Made by a program: the position numbers and the translations under genes
Notes under the pieces: model-generated
Databases searched by the model: none
Seen by the model: the letters and a program-made list of their open reading frames with translations, nothing else
Told to the model about the DNA's origin: nothing
DNA from: an uncultured Fibrobacter sp.
GTDB taxonomy: Bacteria; Fibrobacterota; Fibrobacteria; Fibrobacterales; Fibrobacteraceae
DNA length: 64,000 nt
Direction: 5' to 3'
Assembly (NCBI GenBank): GCA_934700345.1
Contig: CAKUXP010000007.1
Location: forward strand, 37,632 to 101,631
Part shown: one piece after another, positions 25,563-34,272 of the stretch
Position numbering within the stretch: position 1 is the stretch's first letter
Layout of the letters: each line of letters starts with the position of its first letter

Positions 25563-27729
25563 GACTCTATTTCTTCTTTCTCTTTGTTCCGCGGCGGCGT
25601 TTGCTGCCAATTCCGCGATTATCACTCTGGAAATGCCGGTCGGGGCGAGGCAGCTCGGCATGGGCGAAACGGGCGTCGCGATTGCGGACGATGCTTCGGC
25701 GCTTTATTACAACCCTGCAGGCCTTGCTTTCGGTCCGCTTGCGAATGAATGGGAACTTTCCTTTTCGAAAAAGTCGGAAGTTCTACCCGCATTCACGAAG
25801 CTGGCTGCGAAAAACCGTTCCGGCTTTTTTGAAAAGAGCGAAATCTGGGCGGGAACCAACAGCGGCATTTTACACTACGACGGAGAACACTGGACGGATT
25901 ACCATGTCGTGACGCTTGAAGGGCAGGAAAAGATTCGGGATGCTGTCCGCATTTTTGCCGGGACGGAATCGGGGCTTGACGAATATACGCGCAAGGTCAA
26001 GAAATACAACGATGTGCAAAACGATGTCGATGAATCCTATATCCGCGATGTCAGGATTCCGTGGAACCTGGTTGTCGGCGATACGGTCACGGCGCTTCTC
26101 TACGAGGCACGCACTGAAAAGCTTTGGGTCGGTACGCCGCGCGGGCTTTACCGTTTTGACGGAAAAACGTGGAAAAACTACGAAGCGGAACTGGGGAATC
26201 CTCGGGTTACCGCTCTGGCGAGTCAAGGCGCAACGCTCTGGATAGGAACGGACAACGGTCTTTTTTCCTACCGGAACGGTGTCGTGGAGCAGAAGGGAAA
26301 GGTCTTGCCTAGCCAAAAGATTCTGGCACTTGCCTGGTCCGAGTTCCGCGGAGAACTCTATGTCGCCGCTGACGGTGCGGGTATCGCGCGTCTTGTGCCG
26401 AAGAAAGGTTCGGGGACGAAGGACCGCTGGAGCCTGTTCAACGAAGAGGACGGTCTCATGGACTTGCATACGACGGCCTTGATCGTGGATTCCGCGGGAC
26501 ATGTCTGGGCTGCTCACGAGGGCGGACTTTCGCACTTCAACTTGCGCAAGTGGGAACAGGTCAAGTTCGAAAGCAATACCGTTCATGACTTGGCGGTTGC
26601 TCGCGACGGGGCCATTTGGATTGCGACTGACAAGGGAGTCTGGCGGCATCTGCCCGACTACGCCACTTCGTCCGGAAAAAAGGCGGAACTGGAACGCAAG
26701 CCGGAAGAGCGGGGAAACCAGCAGGCGGAAGACGAATGGGAGCATTTCCATTCGGGAAACGGTCTTTCTTCGAATCGTGTCTGGGCTGTACTGCCTCAGG
26801 CGAACGATGTCTGGTTCAGTACGGGGGCCGGTATCGAACGCTACAAGGATGCCGATTTCCAGTTCTCCTTCTTTTACGAAAAGCTTCTTCCTGTCCTAAA
26901 CATTCCGGACCTGTATCATCTCTTTGCCGGCATGACGATTCCGCTTGCGGAGTGGGGAACTCTGGGCGTCTCCGTAAACTTTGTATCGTTCGGGGAAACG
27001 GTCGTCTCGACAGATGCGGAAAGCTCGACAAATTCGAACAGTTCCGAAGTGGTCGGTGCAATCAGCTACGGCACGAAGCTCTCGCCAAAGACTTCCATCG
27101 GCTTGACGGTCAAGTTCTTCTATTCGGATCTGAGTTCCGGAGCTTCGACCGGCGGCGAAGATGCGACGACTTTCAGCTATGCGTTTGACGTGGGACTTCT
27201 CCGCAGGGATTTTCTGGTTCGCGATCTGAGCGCAGCGATTGTACTTGCCAATATTGGACCGAGCGTCTATTATACGGACAAGTCCGACCAGGACCCGATT
27301 CCTCTAACGTGGAGACTTGGGCTTTCCTATGAAATCCTAAACACGCTAGACCACCGTCTGATCGTTGCCGGCGACTATAACCGGACTGTTGTCTATGACG
27401 ATGACAAGGGTGACCCGGAACCGTTCTACACGGCGATGTGGAAAAGCCTGATTCATCCGGAACTCGGCGGCCATGGTGCGAAACGGTTCAAGAATTCTCT
27501 CTTGCAGGGGATCTTCAATGTCGGTGCGGAATACACCTATTCCAATACGGTCGCTGTTCGTGCCGGCTATCTCTATGACAAGACCGGCAAGCGGAACGAA
27601 ATCGATCTGGGCCTTGGTGTAATGCTTTCCGATGTCCTTGAATTTGACATTGCGACAATCAAGGATGTCGGAAACAGCGATGGTGTCCGTGACGGGCAAA
27701 TGCGTTTTGGGATGATTTTCAAGTTCTGA
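25555..27729 (+). CDS. PorV/PorQ-like outer-membrane protein with inserted beta-propeller
   Basis: 724 residues from a TTG at 25555 that has GGAG 6 bp upstream and directly starts a signal peptide (RKTLFLLSLCSAAAFA); an in-frame ATG at 25522 lies inside the previous gene. The mature N terminus (PVGARQLGMGETGVAIADD, ALYYNPAGLAF) is typical of PorV-type proteins. Residues about 95-430 hold at least six two-component-regulator-type propeller repeats (GTxxGLYRFDGKTWKNY and similar). The rest is a beta-barrel with alternating strands ending in a C-terminal Phe (MRFGMIFKF). In type IX systems PorV-like proteins shuttle cargo at the outer membrane; the propeller insert may be a binding platform. The role is inferred. 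Confidence 0.75.
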   Translation: MRKTLFLLSLCSAAAFAANSAIITLEMPVGARQLGMGETGVAIADDASALYYNPAGLAFGPLANEWELSFSKKSEVLPAFTKLAAKNRSGFFEKSEIWAGTNSGILHYDGEHWTDYHVVTLEGQEKIRDAVRIFAGTESGLDEYTRKVKKYNDVQNDVDESYIRDVRIPWNLVVGDTVTALLYEARTEKLWVGTPRGLYRFDGKTWKNYEAELGNPRVTALASQGATLWIGTDNGLFSYRNGVVEQKGKVLPSQKILALAWSEFRGELYVAADGAGIARLVPKKGSGTKDRWSLFNEEDGLMDLHTTALIVDSAGHVWAAHEGGLSHFNLRKWEQVKFESNTVHDLAVARDGAIWIATDKGVWRHLPDYATSSGKKAELERKPEERGNQQAEDEWEHFHSGNGLSSNRVWAVLPQANDVWFSTGAGIERYKDADFQFSFFYEKLLPVLNIPDLYHLFAGMTIPLAEWGTLGVSVNFVSFGETVVSTDAESSTNSNSSEVVGAISYGTKLSPKTSIGLTVKFFYSDLSSGASTGGEDATTFSYAFDVGLLRRDFLVRDLSAAIVLANIGPSVYYTDKSDQDPIPLTWRLGLSYEILNTLDHRLIVAGDYNRTVVYDDDKGDPEPFYTAMWKSLIHPELGGHGAKRFKNSLLQGIFNVGAEYTYSNTVAVRAGYLYDKTGKRNEIDLGLGVMLSDVLEFDIATIKDVGNSDGVRDGQMRFGMIFKF

Positions 27730-28373
27730 TGAAGGCTCCGGGCAATTACCAGCGACTGCTTGATGACATCATTCGCCGACTGGAAAAAAGCGGCGAAGTG
27801 CCGACGCTCCTTTTGCACTGCTGCTGTGCGCCGTGTTCTAGCTATGTCGTGGAATACCTTTCGAATTATTTTCGGATTACGACTTTCTACTACAACCCGA
27901 ATATTTTTCCGAAGGAGGAGTATGCGCATCGTGTTGCGGAACTCAAGCGGTTCGTGTCGGAATTTCCGACACGGTATCCGGTAAGTTTTGTCGAGGGCGC
28001 CTACGAACCGAAGCGCTATTACGAAGCGGTCAAGGGGCTTGAACGGGAAAGGGAGGGCGGAGCGCGTTGCCGGAAATGCTTTGAACTCCGGTTGGACGAA
28101 GCGGCGAAAACAGCCAAGGAACTCGGATGCGACTATTTCACGACGACCCTTTCGATAAGCCCGATGAAGGATGCTGCGCTTCTCAACGAAATCGGTGAAA
28201 TGATGGGAGAAAAGTATGGGGTGCGGCACTTGCCGTCAAATTTCAAACGCAAGGGCGGCTTTTTGCGTTCTACCGAGATTTCGCGCGAATATGGACTTTA
28301 CAGACAGGATTTCTGCGGATGCGTCTATTCGAAAGAAGAACGGGATGCTCGGCGCTTAGAAGGGAAAACTTAG
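27729..28373 (+). CDS. queH: Epoxyqueuosine reductase QueH
   Basis: 214 residues of the DUF208/QueH family. Cysteine motifs HCCCAPC near residue 31, CRKCFELRL near 115 and FCGCVYS near 197 supply ligands for the iron-sulfur cluster and a metal site. Also typical are YYNPNIFPKEEY near 58, TTLSISPMKD near 138 and NFKRKGGFLRST near 168. Performs the last step of queuosine synthesis, reducing epoxyqueuosine in tRNA wobble position 34. It shares one base with the end of the PorV-like gene (TGATG). tRNA-His(GTG), a Q-tRNA, and gluQ are also in this window. Confidence 0.95.
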   Translation: MKAPGNYQRLLDDIIRRLEKSGEVPTLLLHCCCAPCSSYVVEYLSNYFRITTFYYNPNIFPKEEYAHRVAELKRFVSEFPTRYPVSFVEGAYEPKRYYEAVKGLEREREGGARCRKCFELRLDEAAKTAKELGCDYFTTTLSISPMKDAALLNEIGEMMGEKYGVRHLPSNFKRKGGFLRSTEISREYGLYRQDFCGCVYSKEERDARRLEGKT

Positions 28374-28541
28374 AGCTTAGAACCGCGGACGTCTAAGTTT
28401 CTAGGGATTAGGGATGAGGGAACCGGGACTAGTCCGCAGACGTTTAAACTTTTGGAATGCGGTATGAGGTGCACGGGGAAATGAAAAGTTCGCTCGGCGG
28501 CTGAGTCCTAATTTCTAGCGGATTGATCATCGACAGATTTC
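28374..28541. repeat. Spacer with two GCRGACRTYTA elements
   Basis: AGAGCTTAG at 28371-28379, then GCGGACGTCTA (28385-28395), a short AGGGATTAGGGATGAGGGA tract (28403-28421) and GCAGACGTTTA (28436-28446). Lies between the convergent queH and nadK. No gene and no clear hairpin terminator seen in it. Confidence 0.75.
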
Positions 28542-29423
28542 TCATTCTTGTGCAAGTTTCGGCTTTCCTGTCCAGCCGAGCTTTCCGCGAAGCGCGTTGA
28601 CAAAACCCGTATTCTTCATTCGAATAAACGTGGTGACATCCTTGCTCGCCGAAAGGGATACGGAATCGCCCGCTTTCAGGACATGGGTTATCCGACCGTC
28701 AAAGACCAAGTCCAGCGGAGAATCGACTGCGGACATAATCCTGCAGACGGATGTTGAAGGGATGATTAGAGAACGAACCGACAGGCTGCTCGGAGCGACC
28801 GGCGTAATCGCAAAGGCTTGCGTCGAAGGGTAGATGATGGGACCTCCGGCGGAAAGATTGTAGGCTGTGCTTCCCGTCGGCGTCGAAACCAAAAGAGAAT
28901 CCGCCCAGTATTCGGTAAGAGGCCGTCCGTTGTATTCCACATTGACGTTCACCATCCGATCGGGTGCATGGGCGCGGACGTGGACCTCGTTCAAGACGGT
29001 TTCCATTCCGATTGCTTTTTTACCATGGTAGATTCGCGCATCGATCATCATCCGGTCACGCGTGGAAAAATCCCCGGCAAGAAGTGCGTTCAACGCATTC
29101 GAAAGGTTCTCGACAGGCGTTTCGGTGAGAAATCCGACACGGCCCGCATTGACGCCCAGAATAGGAATGTTCATGCCCAAAGCTATTCGCGCCGAACTTA
29201 GAAAGGTCCCGTCGCCACCGATGGCGATAAGCAGGGAACACTTGCGGAGCGAGCGCTCGCCTACAACACGGATTCCCCGCGGAACAATGTCCCCGAGAAC
29301 ATCGACAGCATAAAAGGTGATTTCCCGATGCTTGGAGGCGAACAGGGAGATTTCCTCTAGGGCTTTCAAAAGTTCCGGACTTTTCCCCTTGAATCCTACA
29401 ATGCCTATTTTCGAGAACTTCAT
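28542..29423 (-). CDS. nadK: NAD kinase
   Basis: 293 residues. GGDGTFLSSAR near residue 73 is the ATP/NAD-binding signature; NEVHVRAHAPDRM near 167 and STPTGSTAYNLSAGGPIIYP near 201 form the substrate pocket. Makes NADP from NAD and ATP in the cytosol. Its start overlaps the stop of the EPSP-synthase-like gene by 4 bp, placing it last in the chorismate mutase-tyrA operon. Confidence 0.95.
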   Translation of the reverse strand: MKFSKIGIVGFKGKSPELLKALEEISLFASKHREITFYAVDVLGDIVPRGIRVVGERSLRKCSLLIAIGGDGTFLSSARIALGMNIPILGVNAGRVGFLTETPVENLSNALNALLAGDFSTRDRMMIDARIYHGKKAIGMETVLNEVHVRAHAPDRMVNVNVEYNGRPLTEYWADSLLVSTPTGSTAYNLSAGGPIIYPSTQAFAITPVAPSSLSVRSLIIPSTSVCRIMSAVDSPLDLVFDGRITHVLKAGDSVSLSASKDVTTFIRMKNTGFVNALRGKLGWTGKPKLAQE

Positions 29424-30754
29424 AATTTCGCCATTTCGTTTAATTTATCTGCAACGTTCGGGAAAATCTTTTCCATCTTTCCATTGTTTTCGATAACCGT
29501 TTCACCGTGGGAAAAGAGGGACAGAACGGTAAACATCAGCTCTAAGACAGGATCGCTTTCGGCATCGAACGTTCCCGCGTCAAGTTCTTCCTTTCCGCGG
29601 ATGACAAGGCCCTCTTCATAGACCCCGATCTGGGCACCGGTCTGTTTCAGATTCTGGGCGAGAAACTCGCATCGCGGACGCAGCTCCTTAGAAAGGCTAT
29701 CCGGAATCCGGAGAATGCTTTCGCCTTCCGCCGAACACGCAGCAAGTGCGATAAACGGATATTCTTCAAGGCAGGTACAGAGGATGTCTTCCGCGAGACG
29801 CCTCGAAGAAAGACGCTTTTCGTAAGTTACCGTCACATCGGCATAGGCCGTTCCGTAACGCTCGCGCCTAGATCCCAGATCGATATGGGCGCCCATCCGC
29901 TTCAACGCCGAAAAGGCTCCTGCCCGATCGATTGCGACCAGCACGTTTTTCAATGTTACCTTCTTGCCCTTGAACTCGGGCGAAAGAACCGCCAGAGAGG
30001 CTAACGCGCACGCTTCCGTCGGATCTCCGGGGACAAAGTAATCGCGGCTCGTCAAGATCCTTGTTTCGCGGATTAACGTCTGCGTCCGGCGTTCCGTTCG
30101 AATGCCGCGTGCCTTTGCCATGCGCCGTTCGAGTTCGCTCATTTCCTGCGAACCAGTCGTCTGCACCTGGAGATTTGCGCCAAAATAGACGAGCATTTCC
30201 ACAAACTCGGAGCGTATCGGAAAACGTTCTTCGCATTCCAGGTTCTTTCCGCAAACAAGAGCATTCAAAAGGACCGCGTTTTTCGCCAGGTAGGGGATGC
30301 AGCCTTCCTTCGTCTCCTTCAGAACGGGCAAGACCTTTTCAAAATGCACCGATAGGGTCCTGCCGGCTTCGCTTTGTTCCTCTTTTTCGATGACCGCCCC
30401 AAGGACATTCGTTAAAAATGCCCTTGCCTTCAGGAGCATGCTCTCGGATCCCGTAACCGAGTAAAGCGTATCCTCGTCGCGAGATGCCAGGGCAAAGAGA
30501 AGGGCCATCGCGTTTTCGCTCTCGGGAATTTTCAGAAGCGCCGGGACCCTGTAGGAAAATCCGACACCCGAAAGAATCGTACTCGAACCCTTTTCTTCGA
30601 TACCCAACCCGAATTCCGAAAGCAGGTCGGCAAGCGCACGAGTCCGTTCGGTAAAGACGAAATCGTCCAAGGTCGTCCGACCGTTTACGAGAAGCCCCAT
30701 CACCAGGACATCTTCGGCAAGTTCCCGATCCGGATTCAGTACAAATTCACTCAT
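29420..30754 (-). CDS. Degenerate EPSP-synthase-like protein
   Basis: 444 residues, starting at the ATG at 30754 that shares a base with the tyrA stop. The length and internal pattern match the EPSP-synthase fold: FVPGDPTEACALASLAVLSP near residue 238 corresponds to the EGDxSSA strand, and SKELRPRCEFLAQNLKQTGA near 355 to the KESDR helix. The catalytic residues are gone: the N-terminal KSxSNR is RELAED, GNSGTxxR is not seen, and the NDHRMAM position reads EEYPFIA. Complete aroA is elsewhere in the window (14982-16319). It sits between tyrA and nadK, so it may be a regulatory or scaffold paralogue. That is inference; no function is known to me. Confidence 0.72.
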   Translation of the reverse strand: MSEFVLNPDRELAEDVLVMGLLVNGRTTLDDFVFTERTRALADLLSEFGLGIEEKGSSTILSGVGFSYRVPALLKIPESENAMALLFALASRDEDTLYSVTGSESMLLKARAFLTNVLGAVIEKEEQSEAGRTLSVHFEKVLPVLKETKEGCIPYLAKNAVLLNALVCGKNLECEERFPIRSEFVEMLVYFGANLQVQTTGSQEMSELERRMAKARGIRTERRTQTLIRETRILTSRDYFVPGDPTEACALASLAVLSPEFKGKKVTLKNVLVAIDRAGAFSALKRMGAHIDLGSRRERYGTAYADVTVTYEKRLSSRRLAEDILCTCLEEYPFIALAACSAEGESILRIPDSLSKELRPRCEFLAQNLKQTGAQIGVYEEGLVIRGKEELDAGTFDAESDPVLELMFTVLSLFSHGETVIENNGKMEKIFPNVADKLNEMAKL

Positions 30755-31863
30755 CAACGTTCCAAGACTTCAAAATTTAACTTGCGCAAAAGTTCCCTAG
30801 CCGCATTAGCCTGGGTCTCCGTCTTGAATGCGACGAGGAGCGTCCCGGCGACATTTTCCCGAACTTTCATCAGTTCGACATCGCGGACATTTAGGCTTGC
30901 CCTTGCAAGAGGCTCCAAGACAGAGATAAGAGCGCCCGGTTCATCCTTTAACTGGACGGTCAGCTGGAAAAAGCTGTTGCCCGCATTCTTCCCCGGTGCG
31001 AACAGCGAAGCCCTTCCGTCGTTTCCCTTGAGAAAGATCCGGTGCAGAGATTCTTCGTCCGACGGAATCTTTTCGATTGCCGAACGCGTTTCGATAAGGC
31101 CCGAAATATATTCGTCCATCGCCCGGAGAATTTCTGGCTTGTTCGTTTCCGCCACGTCTTTCCACATCGCCCAGCTCGAAGCGGCGATTCGCGTCATGTC
31201 GCGGAACGCGCGTCCGGCAAAATGCTGGTAGCCGTTTTCGATAAGCCTTTTCGGAATGTTCGCGGCGAGGCTCGAACTCGCCATTTGCGGCATATGGCTC
31301 ACCCAGGCGACTGTCTGGTCATGATGCTCCGGAGGAAACACGACTTGCGTCGCCCCGACAAATGCAATGATTTCGGAAAGCGGTTTGTAGGATTCTTCCG
31401 ACATTCCCGATTCCGGGCAGACGAACCAGTAGGCGTTTTCAAACAGGGAAGGATCGTTGAACTCCAGCGAATGCTTTTCCGAACCTGCCATCGGATGCCC
31501 GCCGACAAAGCGGAACGGCTCCTGCAAACGGGAGCCCGCCTTGCAGATTTCGGCCTTGGTGCTGCCGATATCCGACACGAGAATCGGGTGCGACGGTCTG
31601 TATTTTGAAAGATTTTCGAGCATCGAAAGAATTCCTGAAATCGGCGTGCAGAGTAGAATGACATCCGATCCATCGATCCATTTTTCAAATTCATCGTAGG
31701 TAAAAGTTTCGTCGGCGAGATCCAGTTCCTTTGCGCGTAAAAGCGTTTTCGGCGAGCTGACCGCCCGAATGATCGTCTGCGTTTTCGCCTGTTTAAAAGC
31801 AGCGGCGATCGAGCTGGCCAGGAGCCCGAATCCGACAAAAGTAATCCGCTCGAAAGAGAACAT
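30754..31863 (-). CDS. tyrA: Prephenate dehydrogenase with ACT domain
   Basis: 369 residues. N-terminal Rossmann motif GFGLLASSIAAAFKQA (residues 11-26), the catalytic region VGGHPMAGSEKHS near 124, with PPEHHDQTVAWVSHMPQMA near 185. A C-terminal ACT domain (about 290-369) with LKDEPGALISVLEPLA is the likely site of tyrosine feedback. Converts prephenate to 4-hydroxyphenylpyruvate in tyrosine synthesis. Overlaps the chorismate mutase gene by one base (TAATG) and the EPSP-synthase-like gene downstream. Confidence 0.93.
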   Translation of the reverse strand: MFSFERITFVGFGLLASSIAAAFKQAKTQTIIRAVSSPKTLLRAKELDLADETFTYDEFEKWIDGSDVILLCTPISGILSMLENLSKYRPSHPILVSDIGSTKAEICKAGSRLQEPFRFVGGHPMAGSEKHSLEFNDPSLFENAYWFVCPESGMSEESYKPLSEIIAFVGATQVVFPPEHHDQTVAWVSHMPQMASSSLAANIPKRLIENGYQHFAGRAFRDMTRIAASSWAMWKDVAETNKPEILRAMDEYISGLIETRSAIEKIPSDEESLHRIFLKGNDGRASLFAPGKNAGNSFFQLTVQLKDEPGALISVLEPLARASLNVRDVELMKVRENVAGTLLVAFKTETQANAARELLRKLNFEVLER

Positions 31864-32165
31864 TATTTTTCCACCTGCCGGGTTTCCGCCATGATAGTCT
31901 GGAAAATACGCTGCATCGATTCCGGGGAAAGCGGACCGTTTTCCCGTGCGGCCTTTTCCGCGACGCGAACGAGAATTTCCCTCTCGCGCGATGCGTCCAA
32001 TACGGGAAGTCCGTTAGCCTTCTTGATCTTTCCGATTTCCACCGCATATTCGGCACGCTTATTCAAGAGCTCGATGATTACGTTCTCGAGTTCGTCGATT
32101 CTTGTTCGCCAGTTCGCAATATCCATACCGGGAAAGGTAGCAAGTTTTTTGAAAAGATTTGCCAT
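31863..32165 (-). CDS. Chorismate mutase (AroQ type)
   Basis: 100 residues as listed; a second ATG at 32126 begins nearer to where homologues start (MDIANWRTRIDELE), giving 87 residues, and may be the true start. All-helical AroQ fold with the first-helix Arg, LLNKRAEYAVEIGKIKKANG near residue 34, and REREILVRVAEKA near 60. Converts chorismate to prephenate, the substrate for the TyrA encoded next. Stand-alone, not fused to tyrA or pheA. Divergent from mnmA. Confidence 0.88.
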   Translation of the reverse strand: MANLFKKLATFPGMDIANWRTRIDELENVIIELLNKRAEYAVEIGKIKKANGLPVLDASREREILVRVAEKAARENGPLSPESMQRIFQTIMAETRQVEK

Positions 32166-32181
32166 TTCCTATATTTGGAAT
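32149..32181 (+). promoter_or_regulatory. Predicted promoter of mnmA placed next to the start codon
   Basis: TTGAAA (32149-32154), 15-bp spacer, TATATT (32170-32175), then only 6 bp (TGGAAT) to the ATG at 32182. If used, the mRNA would begin at or near the start codon. Confidence 0.4.
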
Positions 32182-33264
32182 ATGAAAATCGCAGTCGGAC
32201 TCTCCGGCGGTGTCGATTCGACGATGACCGCCTATCTCCTGAAAAAACAGGGTCATTCGGTTGTCGGCGTGACCATGAGCCTTTGGGACGGTTCCATTCC
32301 CATTCCGGATCGCGGACAGAGCGGTTGTTTTGGACCGGGAGAATCACGCGAACTCGTCGAAACGGAACGTGTCGCCAAGCGTCTCGGAATCGATTACGAG
32401 ATAATCCCGCTGGCCGAACAGTACAAGAAAAACGTTCTCGACTATTTCAAGTCCGAATACAAGGCCGGTCGCACGCCGAATCCCTGCGTCAAATGCAACC
32501 AGAAAATGAAATTCGGATTCCTGATCGACTGTGCACACAGGCTGCTCGATTTCGATTTTTTCGCCACGGGCCACTATGCGCGCATTTCCGAAAACGGAAA
32601 ACTTCTCCGGCGGGCTCTCGACCACACCAAGGACCAGACCTATTTTCTTTCGAGGCTCTCCTCGGCGCAGCTTTCCCGAGTCCTCTTCCCGCTCGGCGAA
32701 CTGACCAAGCACGAAGTAAAGGTTCTCGCCGCGGAGTCCGGTTTTGAAGACCTGGCAAAAAAGCCCGAAAGCCAGGATTTTATCGAGTGTGACGATTATT
32801 CCGTCCTGTTCGACAAGGAAGACATCAAACCAGGCGACATCGTCGATTCGAATGGCAAGGTTCTCGGCAAGCACGACGGAATCGTTTATTACACAATCGG
32901 TCAAAGGAAAGGTCTTGGCATTGGCGGGCTCAAGGAACCGCTTTTCGTCATTCGGCTCGATCCGCACAAAAACCAGGTTGTCCTAGGGACAAAGGAAGAG
33001 CTTTTTTCCAGATCCCTAAAGGCTCATGGTATCAACCGTCTGCTCCTCGACGAAGCAGAAACCGAAGGTACGGCTTTCGCGAAAATTCGCCACGGAAAAA
33101 GTCTCGTCCCGGCAAAATTCCGGACAGACGGAGACAATCTGTACGTAACGTTCGAAGAACCGCAAATGTCCGTGACTCCCGGGCAAATTGTTGCGCTATA
33201 CAGGGACGATGCGGTTCTCGCTAGCGGGGTCATCGACGAAGCGTTCAAGGAGAAACTTTTATGA
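32182..33264 (+). CDS. mnmA: tRNA-specific 2-thiouridylase MnmA
   Basis: 360 residues from the ATG at 32182. PP-loop GLSGGVDSTMTAYLL at residues 6-20 binds ATP. The first catalytic Cys region is NPCVKCNQKMKFG near 97: it has CxxC where many enzymes have DxxC. ATGHYARI follows near 128. The second Cys position reads SQDFIECDDY near 196 rather than the usual SQDICF, so the Cys is displaced. Thiolates U34 of tRNA Lys, Glu and Gln. The extra Cys fits an iron-sulfur-type enzyme, which is inference. Coupled to dapF by ATGA. Confidence 0.94.
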   Translation: MKIAVGLSGGVDSTMTAYLLKKQGHSVVGVTMSLWDGSIPIPDRGQSGCFGPGESRELVETERVAKRLGIDYEIIPLAEQYKKNVLDYFKSEYKAGRTPNPCVKCNQKMKFGFLIDCAHRLLDFDFFATGHYARISENGKLLRRALDHTKDQTYFLSRLSSAQLSRVLFPLGELTKHEVKVLAAESGFEDLAKKPESQDFIECDDYSVLFDKEDIKPGDIVDSNGKVLGKHDGIVYYTIGQRKGLGIGGLKEPLFVIRLDPHKNQVVLGTKEELFSRSLKAHGINRLLLDEAETEGTAFAKIRHGKSLVPAKFRTDGDNLYVTFEEPQMSVTPGQIVALYRDDAVLASGVIDEAFKEKLL

Positions 33265-34079
33265 TTTCGTTTACAAAGATGCAAGGTGCGGGAAACGACT
33301 ACATCTATATCGACAACCGCGAAGACATCGTCAAGAATCCCGCGGAACTCTCCCGGAAAATTTCCGACAGGCATTTTGGCGTAGGCTCGGATGGTCTAGT
33401 CCTTATCTGCAAGTCCGACAAGGCGGACATTCGGATGCGGATGTTCAACCCCGACGGCAGCGAATCCGAAATGTGCGGAAATGCGAGCCGCTGCGTTGCG
33501 CGTTTTGCCTGGGAACGCTTTTTCGACAAGTCCAGGGATGAATTCGACCTTGAAACGGGAGCCGGTATCAAGCACATCGTCATTCACCGCAATGGCGAAC
33601 ATTTTCTGTCGGCGACCATCGACATGGGTGCACCGATTCTCGACCCGGCAAAAATTCCCGTTTCCGCGGAAACAAACCGCATCGCACTCGATGGCAGAAA
33701 ATTTACTTGCGTTTCGATGGGAAATCCCCATGCGGTGACATTTGTCGAAGCCGTCGATTCTGCGCCTGTACTTTCCAAGGGCCCGATTTACGAAACCGAC
33801 AAAGTTTTCCCGAGAAAGGCGAACATCGAATTTGTCGAAGTGCTGAGCCCGGACCATGCAAAAATGCGGGTCTGGGAACGCGGAACCGGTGAAACGCTCG
33901 CTTGCGGAACCGGAGCCTGCGCAACGCTCGTCGCCTGCGTCCTCAACGGAAAGACCGACCGGAAAATCGATCTGGAGCTTCTGGGTGGAACGCTCCGCAT
34001 CGAATGGCGAGAGGACAATTCCCACGTGATGATGACTGGTCCCGCGGAATTTGTCTTCGAAGGGACGTTTGGCGAATAA
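33261..34079 (+). CDS. dapF: Diaminopimelate epimerase
   Basis: 272 residues. The two catalytic cysteines are in MCGNASRCVARF near residue 72 and LACGTGACATLVA near 213, each in the standard setting (GNASR, GTGA). GAGNDYIYID at the start and GVGSDGLVLI near 37 are also typical. Converts LL- to meso-diaminopimelate for lysine and peptidoglycan, consistent with a Gram-negative wall. Starts in ATGA overlap with mnmA; ends just before a repeat-bearing spacer. Confidence 0.96.
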   Translation: MISFTKMQGAGNDYIYIDNREDIVKNPAELSRKISDRHFGVGSDGLVLICKSDKADIRMRMFNPDGSESEMCGNASRCVARFAWERFFDKSRDEFDLETGAGIKHIVIHRNGEHFLSATIDMGAPILDPAKIPVSAETNRIALDGRKFTCVSMGNPHAVTFVEAVDSAPVLSKGPIYETDKVFPRKANIEFVEVLSPDHAKMRVWERGTGETLACGTGACATLVACVLNGKTDRKIDLELLGGTLRIEWREDNSHVMMTGPAEFVFEGTFGE

Positions 34080-34089
34080 GGCCAGACTT

Positions 34090-34165
34090 GTAGAGCTTAG
34101 GGCTTAAAACAGCAGACGTTTAAGTTTAGGGAACGGTCTGCGGACATTTACATTTTGCGCCAAAT
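34090..34165. repeat. Spacer copy of the GCRGACRTYTA family
   Basis: TAGAGCTTAG at 34091-34100, GCAGACGTTTA at 34112-34122 and GCGGACATTTA at 34140-34150, between dapF and the cellulase gene. The cellulase promoter is probably further right; a TAGATT at 34240-34245 could be its -10 element but no good -35 was found. Confidence 0.7.
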
Positions 34166-34272
34166 CACACAGAGAACAAAGCGGGAACAGAAAGAACCGG
34201 ATGTTTATCGCTTTTTACAAAACTTTGGGTAGAAGTACATAGATTAGAGGCGCTTTCCCTTTGCGAGGTCTT

